64,000 nt of DNA from Mucilaginibacter aurantiaciroseus (GCF_024055595.1 NZ_JAMXOF010000001.1:62001-126000); one strand, 5' to 3'; shown: positions 36,271-44,826, counted from the stretch's first letter. Translations and numbers: made by a program. The notes: generated from the sequence alone by a model not told the origin.

Positions 36271-36432
36271 TTACTGTTTACCAGTAATAGCATCTTTAAT
36301 GTTATCGTTTGGAACGATCTGCTCTTTGAATGAGTAAGCGCCTGTACGAGGCGATTTGTTCATCGTGATCACTTTTGAAAACTCTTTACCTTTACCCTGT
36401 ACTTTTAGGGTTGCAACTACTTTCTTAGCCAT
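36271..36432 (-). CDS. DUF4295-family small protein
   Basis: 53 residues beginning MAKKVVATLKVQGKGKEFSK and ending with AITGKQ, basic and lacking a signal peptide. DUF4295 is a Bacteroidota-only family that lies just after rpmB and rpmG, so it is probably ribosome-associated, although its role has not been defined. The gap to rpmG is 77 bases. It is followed by a terminator at 36219. Its small size puts it below the usual gene-caller length. Confidence 0.9.
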   Translation of the reverse strand: MAKKVVATLKVQGKGKEFSKVITMNKSPRTGAYSFKEQIVPNDNIKDAITGKQ

Positions 36433-36509
36433 GTTTATATGTTTTTATAAGTTGTGCTTACAATTACAGGTTAGATATTAACCAGCAACCTACAGCAATC
36501 AAACTTAGA

Positions 36510-36692
36510 TTATTTAATCTCTTTGTGTACAGTTACTTTCCTTAAAACCGGGTTGAATTTTTTCATTTCCAGTCTTTCAGTTGTATTTTTTTTGTTTTTG
36601 GTGGTAATGTAACGAGACATACCCGGCATGCCGCTGGTTTTATGCTCTGTGCATTCTAAAATTACCTGAACCCTGTTGCCTTTCTTAGCCAT
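36510..36692 (-). CDS. rpmG: 50S ribosomal protein L33
   Basis: 60 residues: [18 protein letters not shown], then [17 protein letters not shown] and [15 protein letters not shown], matching L33 of the large subunit. Where many L33 proteins carry four zinc cysteines (C+ form), only the cysteine of LECTEHK is seen, so this is a zinc-independent C- type. It sits between rpmB and DUF4295 in a ribosomal micro-operon. Confidence 0.95.
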   Translation of the reverse strand: MAKKGNRVQVILECTEHKTSGMPGMSRYITTKNKKNTTERLEMKKFNPVLRKVTVHKEIK

Positions 36693-36768
36693 TTTCTTTT
36701 ATGTTTTGAGTTGCCTGCCAATCGTTAAGATATCACATCTTTACCGTAGCCCCAACAATCTATTAATA

Positions 36769-37002
36769 TTAAATAGAGCCTTTTTTTACAAACTTGTTGA
36801 TACAAGCAGTAATACCATTTTTGGTGATAGTTTTAAGTGCCGAAGTAGATACTTTAAGAGTGATCCATTTATCTTCTTCAGGGATATAAAACCTTTTAAG
36901 TTTTAAGTTTGGATAAAACTTGCGTTTAGTTTTAACGTTTGAGTTAGAAACGTTAAAGCCATTCATGTAGCCTTTTCCTGTTAAATCACAAATTCTTGAC
37001 AT
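36769..37002 (-). CDS. rpmB: 50S ribosomal protein L28
   Basis: 77 residues beginning MSRICDLTGKGYMNGFNVSNS with the core KTKRKFYPNLKLKRF and the end WITLKVSTSALKTITKNGI. L28 contacts 23S rRNA in the large subunit. First gene of the rpmB-rpmG-DUF4295 group, transcribed away from acs across a 427-base AT-rich gap. Confidence 0.95.
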   Translation of the reverse strand: MSRICDLTGKGYMNGFNVSNSNVKTKRKFYPNLKLKRFYIPEEDKWITLKVSTSALKTITKNGITACINKFVKKGSI

Positions 37003-37085
37003 GACAAATATTTTTTAATTCTCGTTCTTTTCCTAAAAAGAGTTTGCAAATATCAGCTTTTTAACTGAAATAAACAACGGTGTTT

Positions 37086-37111
37086 TTAAAATATTTCAAA
37101 AAATATTTTAA
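37086..37111. promoter_or_regulatory. Palindrome 1, possible operator
   Basis: TTAAAATATTT CAAA AAATATTTTAA: perfect 11-base arms with a 4-base spacer, on the rpmB side of the gap. Confidence 0.4.
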
Positions 37112-37343
37112 CGGTCTTGCTAAACTGTATTTCGCTTTAAAAATAGCGCAAACGTTTGCTTTATTTAATTCACCTATAGAATAAATTGCAAAATACAATT
37201 GTACACTTAAAGTATAGGATACGGTAAACAAGTTTCTTATCGTTGCTATTCAATTATAAAACCAATACAACCCAAAAATAAAACTAATCTGCATATTAGT
37301 ATTTAGTAAAACATTTTAGCAAGATATATTTTCATTGTTATTG

Positions 37344-37369
37344 AGCTTTTTAAAATATTTTAAAAAGCT
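37344..37369. promoter_or_regulatory. Palindrome 2, 26-base perfect, possible acs operator
   Basis: A perfect 26-base palindrome whose half is AGCTTTTTAAAAT, centred about 74 bases before the acs ATG. It shares the TTAAAATATTT core with palindrome 1. Confidence 0.5.
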
Positions 37370-37429
37370 ATTCTTTTAATATGCACCTAACACAAAAATT
37401 ACTAATTTACGCCACCATTATATACTACC

Positions 37430-39331
37430 ATGCAAGTTAAATCATTTGAAGAGTACCAGCAGGTTTACAAAAAAAGTGTAGACCAGCCCGAGCAATTTTG
37501 GGCAGAGATAGCCGATAATTTTTTATGGAAAAAGAAGTGGGACAAGGTTTTAGACTGGAACTTTACCGAACCAAAAATTGAATGGTTTAAAGGTGCCAAG
37601 CTAAATATTACCGAAAACTGCCTGGACCGCCACCTGGAAAAGAACGGCGACACCCCCGCTATTATCTGGGAACCAAATGACCCTGCCGAAGATCATCGCG
37701 TATTAAGCTACAAACAACTGCACGATAAAGTGTGCCAGTTTGCCAACGTGCTTAAAAATAACGGCGCCAAGAAAGGCGACCGCATTTGTATTTATATGCC
37801 CATGGTGCCCGAACTGGCGATTGCCGTTTTGGCTTGTGCCCGTATTGGTGCTATCCACTCGGTGGTATTTGGTGGCTTTTCGGCGCAATCAATTGCCGAT
37901 AGGATTAAGGATGCCGAATGTAATATTGTGATAACTGCTGATGGTAGCTTCCGCGGGACTAAAGAAGTGCCGCTGAAGTCTATTATTGATGATGCGCTGG
38001 TGCAATGCCCGTCAATCAAAAAAGTAATTGTACTTACCCGCAGTCATACACCGGTATCTATGATAAAAGGCCGTGATGTTTGGTGGGAAGATGAGGTTAA
38101 AAAAGTAGAAACCCAAGGCAACCCGGAATGCCCTGCCGAAGAAATGGACGCCGAGGATATGCTGTTCATTTTGTACACATCGGGCTCAACAGGCAAACCC
38201 AAGGGTGTGGTGCATACCTGTGGTGGTTATATGGTTTATACGGGCTATACTTTTAGTACCGCGTTCCAATACCAGCCGGGCGAGGTTTATTTTTGTACGG
38301 CAGATATCGGCTGGATTACCGGGCACTCCTATATCGCTTATGGTCCGCTTACACAGGGCGCTACATCAGTAATGTTCGAGGGTATCCCAACCTGGCCGGA
38401 TGCTGGCCGCCTTTGGGACATTGTAGAGAAGCATAAAGTAAATATATTATATACTGCCCCAACCGCCATCCGCTCGTTAATGAGTTTTGGCGATGATGTG
38501 GTGAAGGGTAAAGATTTTAGCTCGCTTAAAAAGCTTGGCTCGGTAGGCGAGCCGCTTAACGAGGAAGCATGGCATTGGTTTGATGAAAAGATCGGCAAGG
38601 GTAACTGCCCTATAGTAGATACCTGGTGGCAAACCGAAACAGGTGGTTTCATGATCTCGCCTATAGCCAATGTTACCCCATTAAAGCCCGGATACGCTAC
38701 TTTGCCATTGCCAGGTGTGCAGCCTGTGCTGGTTGATGAGAGCGGTAAGGAGATAGAAGGAAACGGCGTAAGCGGCAATCTTTGTATCAAGTTCCCGTGG
38801 CCGGGTATGCTGCGAACTACTTACGGCGACCATGAGCGTTGCCGCACTACTTACTTTGCCACTTACCCTAACCTGTATTTTACCGGCGATGGTTGCTTGC
38901 GCGATGAGGATGGTTACTACCGCATTACCGGCCGTGTAGATGACGTGCTGAATGTATCGGGCCACCGTATTGGTACTGCCGAGGTGGAGAATGCCATTAA
39001 TATGCACAGCAGCGTGGTAGAAAGCGCTGTGGTAGGTTACCCTCACGACATTAAAGGCCAGGGCGTTTACGCCTTTGTGGTTTGCCCCAACTTGCATGAT
39101 GATGCCGAACTGACTAAAAAAGATATCATGATGACCGTATCGCGCATTATTGGCGCCATAGCCAGGCCGGATAAGATCCAGTTTGTGAGTGGCCTCCCAA
39201 AAACACGCTCGGGCAAAATCATGCGCAGGATCTTAAGGAAAATAGCAGAAGGTGATACTGCTAATTTAGGCGATACCAGCACCTTGCTCGATCCTGCTAT
39301 AGTTGAGGAGATAAAGGAAGGAGCTTTGTAA
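37430..39331 (+). CDS. acs: Acetyl-CoA synthetase
   Basis: 633 residues, a normal length for the AMP-forming acetate-CoA ligase. It has LYTSGSTGKPKGVVHTCGGYM near residue 250 (P-loop), DTWWQTETGGFM near 403, SGHRIGTAEVENAI near 510, and the C-terminal KTRSGKIMRRILRKIA near 594, whose lysine is the usual acetylation-regulated catalytic residue. It activates acetate to acetyl-CoA through an acetyl-adenylate. Two palindromes upstream are candidate control sites. It is a single transcription unit; an antitoxin remnant follows. Confidence 0.96.
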   Translation: MQVKSFEEYQQVYKKSVDQPEQFWAEIADNFLWKKKWDKVLDWNFTEPKIEWFKGAKLNITENCLDRHLEKNGDTPAIIWEPNDPAEDHRVLSYKQLHDKVCQFANVLKNNGAKKGDRICIYMPMVPELAIAVLACARIGAIHSVVFGGFSAQSIADRIKDAECNIVITADGSFRGTKEVPLKSIIDDALVQCPSIKKVIVLTRSHTPVSMIKGRDVWWEDEVKKVETQGNPECPAEEMDAEDMLFILYTSGSTGKPKGVVHTCGGYMVYTGYTFSTAFQYQPGEVYFCTADIGWITGHSYIAYGPLTQGATSVMFEGIPTWPDAGRLWDIVEKHKVNILYTAPTAIRSLMSFGDDVVKGKDFSSLKKLGSVGEPLNEEAWHWFDEKIGKGNCPIVDTWWQTETGGFMISPIANVTPLKPGYATLPLPGVQPVLVDESGKEIEGNGVSGNLCIKFPWPGMLRTTYGDHERCRTTYFATYPNLYFTGDGCLRDEDGYYRITGRVDDVLNVSGHRIGTAEVENAINMHSSVVESAVVGYPHDIKGQGVYAFVVCPNLHDDAELTKKDIMMTVSRIIGAIARPDKIQFVSGLPKTRSGKIMRRILRKIAEGDTANLGDTSTLLDPAIVEEIKEGAL

Positions 39332-39345
39332 AAAAGTAATTTACG

Positions 39346-39462
39346 ATGAAAGATAAAAAGCAACTCAGTGCAGCTGAATAACTGATGTCTACTGAAGCTA
39401 GTAAAAAAGCTTTAGATGAAAGTATAAAACAATTGGAAGAGGGGCGAGGCATTAAAGTTTAA
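39346..39462 (+). pseudogene. Antitoxin-like gene remnant
   Basis: ATG at 39346 opens MKDKKQLSAAE, then an in-frame TAA, then in the same frame LMSTEASKKALDESIKQLEEG and RGIKV before a second TAA. The LMSTEASKKALDESIKQLEEG pattern resembles RelB-like or YafQ-partner antitoxins of Bacteroidota, which continue past 'GKGI' for another 10-20 residues. One nonsense change and a lost C-terminus mark it as decayed; no toxin frame follows. Confidence 0.55.
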
Positions 39463-39518
39463 GTTGCAACAAATCGACTTAAATTCTGAAAAGTTTAAGG
39501 ATAAGTTAATTATTTCTT

Positions 39519-40454
39519 ATGACCGATACCCCCATCATCAACGGCAATAAACAATATATTTTAATAACCGGCGAATGCCGCGATAATCCGGTGTTATTGT
39601 ACCTGCATGGCGGGCCGGGGACACCGGATTTCTTTTTTGTACGCGATATGTTAAAGCCTTTAGAAAACATTTTCACCATTTGCTATTGGGAACAGCGCGG
39701 TGCAGGCAGGTCGTACGCTACACTTGCCGATAAAAATTTGCTAACGCTGGAGCAGATGATCCTGGATGCAGAAGCGGTAACACGCTATTTGGAAGATAAA
39801 TTCGGGCAAAGCAAAATCTACGTTTTAGGCCAATCATGGGGCACTTTTCTTGGGGCGCATTTGGTTAATCGCCATCCGGATCTGTTTCATGCTTATATAA
39901 GTGTTGGGCAGGTGACAGATCAATATCTATCCGAACTGGAATCATACGAATTTGTAAAACAACAGGCTGAGATCCGTAAGGATAAGAGCGTGATTAGTAA
40001 GTTGAATAAACATCCCTTCCCTGTGAGGGGTGCGGGTGTAAAGGGATGGTCGGCGTATTTGAATTTCCAGCGATGGTATGTGGCGGTTTATCGCGGCAGC
40101 ATGCGCAAACAAAATATTTTTTTACCGGCGATATGGAAGCTGCTCTTCTGTAAGGAATATTCCCTAAAAGATAAGCTGAACTACATGAAAGGCGCGTCGC
40201 TTAGTTTAGATAAACTTTGGGATAATATCATCAGTACCAACATCAGCTATACCATAACCGAATATCAATTGCCCGTTTACTTTTTCCATGGCAAACACGA
40301 TCATCATACTTATTACGAGGGCGCGCAAAATTACTTCGAGAAACTAACGGCACCCCAAAAGCGGTTCTATACGTTTCCCGATGCTGCTCACTTCCCGCAT
40401 GTAGAATGTTTTGAGGAGTTTGAGCGGATAGTTAAGGAAGAAATTTTAGCATAG
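39519..40454 (+). CDS. Alpha/beta hydrolase (proline-iminopeptidase-like)
   Basis: 311 residues without a signal peptide. LYLHGGPGTPDFFF near residue 27 is the oxyanion HGGPG motif; the nucleophile elbow GQSWGTFLG is near 105 (serine), with aspartate and histidine expected in FFHGKHDHHTYY and FPDAAHFPHVE. The HGGPG motif points to S33-type aminopeptidases, but many such proteins are esterases. Substrate unknown. It is convergent with the AraC gene, only 8 bases from its stop. Confidence 0.86.
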   Translation: MTDTPIINGNKQYILITGECRDNPVLLYLHGGPGTPDFFFVRDMLKPLENIFTICYWEQRGAGRSYATLADKNLLTLEQMILDAEAVTRYLEDKFGQSKIYVLGQSWGTFLGAHLVNRHPDLFHAYISVGQVTDQYLSELESYEFVKQQAEIRKDKSVISKLNKHPFPVRGAGVKGWSAYLNFQRWYVAVYRGSMRKQNIFLPAIWKLLFCKEYSLKDKLNYMKGASLSLDKLWDNIISTNISYTITEYQLPVYFFHGKHDHHTYYEGAQNYFEKLTAPQKRFYTFPDAAHFPHVECFEEFERIVKEEILA

Positions 40455-40462
40455 CATAAGTC

Positions 40463-41323
40463 TTACAAATTCGACGGGTTGTAACCAAAGTGCTTTTTAA
40501 AGGACGCCGAGAAATGCGATATATTCTCAAACCCAACCTCGAGGTACACCCCGGTTGGGTTCTGTTTTTTATGGGCTATGAGGTAATGCGCCAGCTCTAA
40601 CCGCTTTTGATGCAGCCAACGCTCCGGTGGCTTAGTAAATGCTTTTTGGAAATCGCGTTTAAAGGTGGCTAAACTGCGCCCCGTTAACCTGGCGAATTGG
40701 CTTATGGCTATGTTGTATTTAAAATTGCTGTTCATAAAAGCTTCCAGGTCTATTTTAAAAGGCTCGGTAAAATCCAGCAGGAAATCGCGCAGCCCCGGTT
40801 TACGCAGCAATAGTTCAATAGCCTCGTTAGTTTTCATTTCGGCCATGGCCTTGCTTAGCTGGTCAGGGTTATCAAAGTAGGGCAGTAAAGAATCAAAATA
40901 ACCTTTAATGAACGCGTCGCCGGTAAGGTTTATCAGAGGCGATCCTTTGTATTGGCCGTTCGCGTAAATATTATTATCAGTGCCGTATTTACGCAGGTGC
41001 TGCTGATCTATCTCGATATTGATTGCCTTGAACATGCCCCTGCCTGCAGGCGGCACTTTAACCGTTTTTGCGAGCTGATTTTTTCTGATGATACCTATTG
41101 AACCCTCCCCAATTACTTCTACGCCGTTGTTGGTGTAAAAATGGATCTCGCCGGCTATGATGCATCCAAGCGAATGCTCCTGCACCATTTGCTCATGCCC
41201 GCGTTTGGTGCGCGATGTGCACGAATACAGGATATTATGTTGCATATGCTCGCCACCCAGCCATTTCATTGGTGAAGCTTCCTGCTGATCTGAAAAAGGG
41301 ATGTCTTTATTTTTTTCGCTCAT
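40463..41323 (-). CDS. AraC-family transcriptional regulator
   Basis: 286 residues from the ATG at 41323; a TTG four codons upstream is a possible alternative. The N-terminal part (about 1-165) is a cupin-like ligand domain, and the C-terminal part contains two helix-turn-helices: ISQFARLTGRSLATFKRDFQKAF near 210 and GVYLEVGFENISHFSASFKKHFGYNPS at the end. It lies 12 bases downstream of the SDR gene, so it probably regulates that gene. Confidence 0.9.
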   Translation of the reverse strand: MSEKNKDIPFSDQQEASPMKWLGGEHMQHNILYSCTSRTKRGHEQMVQEHSLGCIIAGEIHFYTNNGVEVIGEGSIGIIRKNQLAKTVKVPPAGRGMFKAINIEIDQQHLRKYGTDNNIYANGQYKGSPLINLTGDAFIKGYFDSLLPYFDNPDQLSKAMAEMKTNEAIELLLRKPGLRDFLLDFTEPFKIDLEAFMNSNFKYNIAISQFARLTGRSLATFKRDFQKAFTKPPERWLHQKRLELAHYLIAHKKQNPTGVYLEVGFENISHFSASFKKHFGYNPSNL

Positions 41324-41335
41324 GTTATTATTCAA

Positions 41336-42148
41336 TTATTTCATTCGCGACATGATCATCTTGTCCATTAACCCATCTGATAATATGCGGCGCATAAACA
41401 ACAACGGTTTTGCCAAATAACCTGCGGCGTATCTTGCTTTAGGCTTTTTCGCTTCTATCGCCTTTTTAATCAGTTCGGCAATAACTTCCGGCCCCGGGAT
41501 CTTATCGTCAATTTCTTTAAAAGACTTATCCATCTTAACCACCATTTCCTTGTAAGCCGTTTCGCCGGATACTTTAACTAAACTATCCATCGCTATATCT
41601 CCCCACTCGGTTTTAATGCCGCCCGGTTCAACAACTATCACATCAATTCCAAATGGCCTAACCTCATTACGCAGACTGTCGCTCAGGCCCTCAATCGCAA
41701 ATTTACTGGCATGGTACCATCCGCCAAAGGGCATAGCAAATTTACCGCCTATTGATGATATGTTCACTATTTTACCAAACTGCTGTTTACGCATATGCGG
41801 CAAAGCCAGCTGGATCAATCGCGCGGCGCCAAAAATATTTACTTCAAGTTGGTAACGGGCATTTTCAATGGTTACATCTTCTATTGCGCCATATGAGCCA
41901 AAGCCCGCGTTATTGATCAGGATATCCAAGCGCCCCTCGGCGGCTATAATATCCTTTATCCCTTTTATCATCGATGCATCGTCTGTTACATCCATCGCGA
42001 GGGTTTTAACATTCAATTGTTCCAGCTCTTTTAACTTGTCGGTGCGGCGTGCTGCACCATAAACAATATAGCCATTTTTTTGGAGGAAGGCGGCTGTTTC
42101 TTTACCTATGCCGGCAGAAGCGCCGGTTATTAAAACTATTTTTTTCAT
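41336..42148 (-). CDS. Short-chain dehydrogenase/reductase
   Basis: 270 residues, classical SDR. Nucleotide-binding ITGASAGIGKETAAFL near residue 6, NNAGFGSYG near 78, and the catalytic SSIGGK...YHASKFAIEGLSD around 130-155 (Ser, Tyr, Lys). The GASAGIG form with no acidic residue at the end of beta-2 (ARRTDK) suggests NADP(H). Substrate unknown. Followed by its likely AraC regulator. Confidence 0.9.
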   Translation of the reverse strand: MKKIVLITGASAGIGKETAAFLQKNGYIVYGAARRTDKLKELEQLNVKTLAMDVTDDASMIKGIKDIIAAEGRLDILINNAGFGSYGAIEDVTIENARYQLEVNIFGAARLIQLALPHMRKQQFGKIVNISSIGGKFAMPFGGWYHASKFAIEGLSDSLRNEVRPFGIDVIVVEPGGIKTEWGDIAMDSLVKVSGETAYKEMVVKMDKSFKEIDDKIPGPEVIAELIKKAIEAKKPKARYAAGYLAKPLLFMRRILSDGLMDKMIMSRMK

Positions 42149-42341
42149 GTTGTTGTTTTAAATCTGTTTAATATAGCAAAGGTGGGGTTAAAACAGTAGT
42201 GCCATTTTCGCCAGCGGCTCAACTTTATTTGGCTAACGGCTCAGGTTTGCGTTGCTTCATTTTTATATCCCAAGCAATAAAAACTCCTATGATAAACAGA
42301 ATTATTTAATACACATCCACCCAAAGCTTAATTCAATTATC

Positions 42342-42349
42342 GTTATTTT
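42342..42349 (+). promoter_or_regulatory. -7 promoter box just before surE
   Basis: TATTTTTG matches TAnnTTTG and ends 6 bases before the surE ATG, so the transcript would start at or within a few bases of the start codon (leaderless). No -33 TTG is clear. Confidence 0.4.
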
Positions 42350-42355
42350 TGCCGC

Positions 42356-43132
42356 ATGGCTAAATCTAAACAACCCACGATACTTGTAGTAAACGATGAT
42401 GGTATAACCGCGCCGGGCATAAAAGCTCTGATGCACACCATGAAAGAGCTTGGTAGGGTTGTGGTTGTTGCGCCCGATAGTCCGCAATCGGGCATGGGGC
42501 ACGCCATTACTATTGGTAAACCGCTCCGTTTAGATGAGGTTGACATTTACGATGGGATTGAAATGTACCGTTGCAGCGGTACCCCTGTAGATTGTGTGAA
42601 GCTTGCTGTAACCAAAGTATTCAATGGCGTAAAGCCCGATCTGTGTGTGTCGGGTATCAATCACGGACTTAATAATTCCATTAATGTATTGTACTCTGGT
42701 ACTATGTCGGCGGCTGTTGAGGGGGCTATAGAAAGCATCCCGTCTATTGGTTTTTCTTTAGACGATTACTCTATGCAGGCCGATTTTGAGCCTTCCCGAA
42801 AATATGTGAAAGAGATAGCGCAGCAGGTGCTGGCCAACGGCCTGCCTGTGGGCACAGTGCTTAATGTAAATTTCCCGGCAGGGGATAAAATAAAGGGCAT
42901 TAAAATTTGCCGCCAGGCCAACGCCAAATGGGCCGAAGAATTTGATATGCGGATGGACCCCTACAAACGCCCGTATTACTGGCTAACCGGTGTGTTCCAG
43001 AATAACGACCACGGCGAGGACACAGACGTTTGGGCACTAGATCATAATTACGCGTCTGTTGTGCCCGTGCAATTTGATATGACCGCGCACCACGCTATAC
43101 CCGTTTTAAATACCTGGACGTTTAATGTTTAA
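42356..43132 (+). CDS. surE: 5'/3'-nucleotidase SurE
   Basis: 258 residues. Metal-dependent nucleotidase with LVVNDDGITAPGIKALM near residue 10 (metal-binding Asp-Asp), APDSPQSGMGHAIT near 38 and SGINHGLNNSINVLYSGTMSAAVEG near 97. It dephosphorylates nucleoside monophosphates in the cytoplasm. The gene overlaps the next start by 8 bases and leads an operon that runs through to lpxB. Confidence 0.94.
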   Translation: MAKSKQPTILVVNDDGITAPGIKALMHTMKELGRVVVVAPDSPQSGMGHAITIGKPLRLDEVDIYDGIEMYRCSGTPVDCVKLAVTKVFNGVKPDLCVSGINHGLNNSINVLYSGTMSAAVEGAIESIPSIGFSLDDYSMQADFEPSRKYVKEIAQQVLANGLPVGTVLNVNFPAGDKIKGIKICRQANAKWAEEFDMRMDPYKRPYYWLTGVFQNNDHGEDTDVWALDHNYASVVPVQFDMTAHHAIPVLNTWTFNV

Positions 43133-43451
43133 AAAGAATAACCTTTCAACCACCTCTAAATCTCTCCCGGAAGGGGAGACTTTAAAGTCCTCGCCAAAGA
43201 ATAATCTTTTTGTAGGTATACTATATGGCATGATACCACCGGTGCTTGCATGGGTGATATTCGTGGTGTTGTTGAAGAATGACGCTGTGATAATGGATAA
43301 GCCAGCAATGCCGTATCTTATAGCCATCGGGATAAATTTGGTGATGCTACGTTTTTCTGCAAGGGCCTACCTGGATAAAACTTCAACCGGGATAATGTTA
43401 GCTACCTTTGTGTGCACGCTGTTGATATTCATCTTAAAAGTATACCGATAA
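43125..43451 (+). CDS. Small membrane protein between surE and lpxB
   Basis: 108 residues with three hydrophobic segments (GILYGMIPPVLAWVIFVVLL, PYLIAIGINLVMLRFSA, IMLATFVCTLLIFILKV). It matches no function I recognise. Residues about 9-25 (STTSKSLPEGETLKSS) are encoded by a dispersed repeat at 43152-43195, suggesting a repeat that inserted in frame near the start. The ATG at 43125 overlaps surE by 8 bases; the stop abuts the lpxB ATG, so translation is coupled on both sides. Confidence 0.75.
   Translation: MFKKNNLSTTSKSLPEGETLKSSPKNNLFVGILYGMIPPVLAWVIFVVLLKNDAVIMDKPAMPYLIAIGINLVMLRFSARAYLDKTSTGIMLATFVCTLLIFILKVYR
43152..43195. repeat. Dispersed CTCTCCC/GGGGAGA repeat inside a coding region, family D copy 2
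   Basis: Contains CTCTAAATCTCTCCCGGAAG then GGGGAGACTTTAAAGTCC. The TCTCCC/GGGGAGA core pairs. It lies in the 5' part of the gene at 43125 and keeps the reading frame. Confidence 0.6.
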
Positions 43452-44579
43452 ATGAAGTACTACCTGGTAGCCGGCGAGGCATCCGGCGATTTGCACGGCG
43501 CGAACCTGATGAAAGCTTTAAAAGAGCTTGACGGCCAGGCCGACTTTCGCTTTTTTGGCGGCGACCTGATGAAGACCGAAGGTGGTACCCTCGTAAAGCA
43601 TTACGCCGATATGGCCTTTATGGGTTTTGTAGAGGTGGTTATCAATTTGAATACGATCCTAAAAAACTTAAAGAAATGCAAAGCGGATATCCTGGCTTAC
43701 AAACCGGATGTTTTGGTACTGATAGATTTCCCAGGTTTTAATTTGAAAATAGCTGAGTTTGCCAAAGCGCAGGGAATTGAAGTGTATTATTACATCTCCC
43801 CAAAAGTTTGGGCCTGGAACCAGAAACGTGTATTGAAGATTAAAAAGGTTGTCGACCATTTGTTCTGCATCCTGCCGTTTGAGGTGGAATTTTACAAAAG
43901 TTGGGGGATGGAGATCGATTACGTAGGCAACCCTCTTTTAGATGCTGTTGATGCTTTTAAACCCAATCCTAATTTCATTGTAGATAATCACCTTACCGGT
44001 AAAAAAATAGTTGCCCTGTTACCCGGCAGCCGCAAGCAGGAGATAAGCCGCTTACTGTCCGAAATGCTGGGCGCATTAGAAAAATTCCCCCATCACCAAT
44101 TTGTGGTGGCAGGCGCGCCGTCGTTCAATGCCGAATACTATAAACAATACCTTGGCGATAAAAATATCCCCGTGATATTTAATGCCACTTATGATATACT
44201 CGCCAATGCAGAAGCCGCGGTTATAGCATCTGGCACCGCAACATTAGAAGCCGCATTATTTAATGTGCCGCAGGTAGTGGTTTACAGGGGCAACGCGCTC
44301 ACCATTGGCATTGCCCGTATGCTAATCAAGATAAAATTTATATCGCTGGTAAACCTCATTATGGGCAGGCTAGTGGTGGCAGAACTGATTCAGAAAGATT
44401 GTACCTCATTGAAAATTACTGAAGAACTAAATAACCTGCTGCACAACGCCCACCATCGCCAACAAATGCTGGCCGATTATGATGCGCTTGATGAGCGGAT
44501 GGGCGCGCCCGGCGCCTCGGCAAAAACGGCTAAACTTATTGTAAAATACGCTCAAGACATGAAAGCCTTGCTATTTTAG
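43452..44579 (+). CDS. lpxB: Lipid-A-disaccharide synthase
   Basis: 375 residues (E. coli 382). Glycosyltransferase GT19 that joins UDP-diacylglucosamine and lipid X in lipid A synthesis on the inner membrane. AGEASGDLHGANLMKAL near residue 6, FFGGDLMKTEGG near 34, LIDFPGFNLKIAEFAK near 89 and LLPGSRKQEISRLL near 193 are diagnostic. The last seven residues (DMKALLF) are encoded inside a long inverted repeat that includes the stop codon. Translationally coupled to the preceding membrane protein. Confidence 0.95.
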   Translation: MKYYLVAGEASGDLHGANLMKALKELDGQADFRFFGGDLMKTEGGTLVKHYADMAFMGFVEVVINLNTILKNLKKCKADILAYKPDVLVLIDFPGFNLKIAEFAKAQGIEVYYYISPKVWAWNQKRVLKIKKVVDHLFCILPFEVEFYKSWGMEIDYVGNPLLDAVDAFKPNPNFIVDNHLTGKKIVALLPGSRKQEISRLLSEMLGALEKFPHHQFVVAGAPSFNAEYYKQYLGDKNIPVIFNATYDILANAEAAVIASGTATLEAALFNVPQVVVYRGNALTIGIARMLIKIKFISLVNLIMGRLVVAELIQKDCTSLKITEELNNLLHNAHHRQQMLADYDALDERMGAPGASAKTAKLIVKYAQDMKALLF

Positions 44580-44596
44580 CAAGGCTTTCATGTCTT
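44554..44596. terminator. Perfect 20-base-arm hairpin over the lpxB stop codon
   Basis: Left arm starts AAGACATGAAAGCC and right arm ends GGCTTTCATGTCTT; loop TTT. The TAG stop lies at the loop edge. There is no strong T-tract after it, so termination activity is uncertain; it may be an inverted duplication. Confidence 0.6.
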
Positions 44597-44624
44597 AAAG
44601 AGATGTTGTAGATTATATGATTGA

Positions 44625-44787
44625 TTAGGCGGCTATCAACTGTTGTTGAGCAACTTTCTGTTTGTTGCTTAATGTAAACTGATTTCTCTTTATGAAAGCC
44701 TTAAGGTCTTCCATCAATAAGTTTTTTAATTCGTTATCAAAACGAGTAACTAATTTACTTTTTTGCAGGTTTGTATTGAGCTTTCAT
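44625..44787 (-). pseudogene. Micro-ORF copy 1, frameshifted in an A run
   Basis: Reads MKAQYKPAKK then a stop, but removing one A from the AAAAAA run continues the frame as SKLVTRFDNELKNLLMEDL and on to QLIAA with a stop at 44625-44627. It aligns without gaps to the neighbouring copy at 44827 over its first 25 residues (MKAQYKPAKSKLVTRFDNEL against MKTYQKPSTSKLVNRFDKEL). So it is a duplicate with one added base. Whether it is dead, slippage-rescued or a sequencing error is open. Product class unknown; about 53 residues if restored. Confidence 0.6.
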
Positions 44788-44826
44788 AGTAGATAGTTGT
44801 GTGTGAATTAAGTTTTGTTTAATTAA

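Larger units (their letters stand above)
37003..37429. other. AT-rich divergent control region between rpmB and acs, with two palindromes
   Basis: No gene is seen. It must hold the promoters of rpmB (leftwards) and acs (rightwards). Two palindromes share the half-site TTAAAATATTT (listed separately). Confidence 0.6.
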
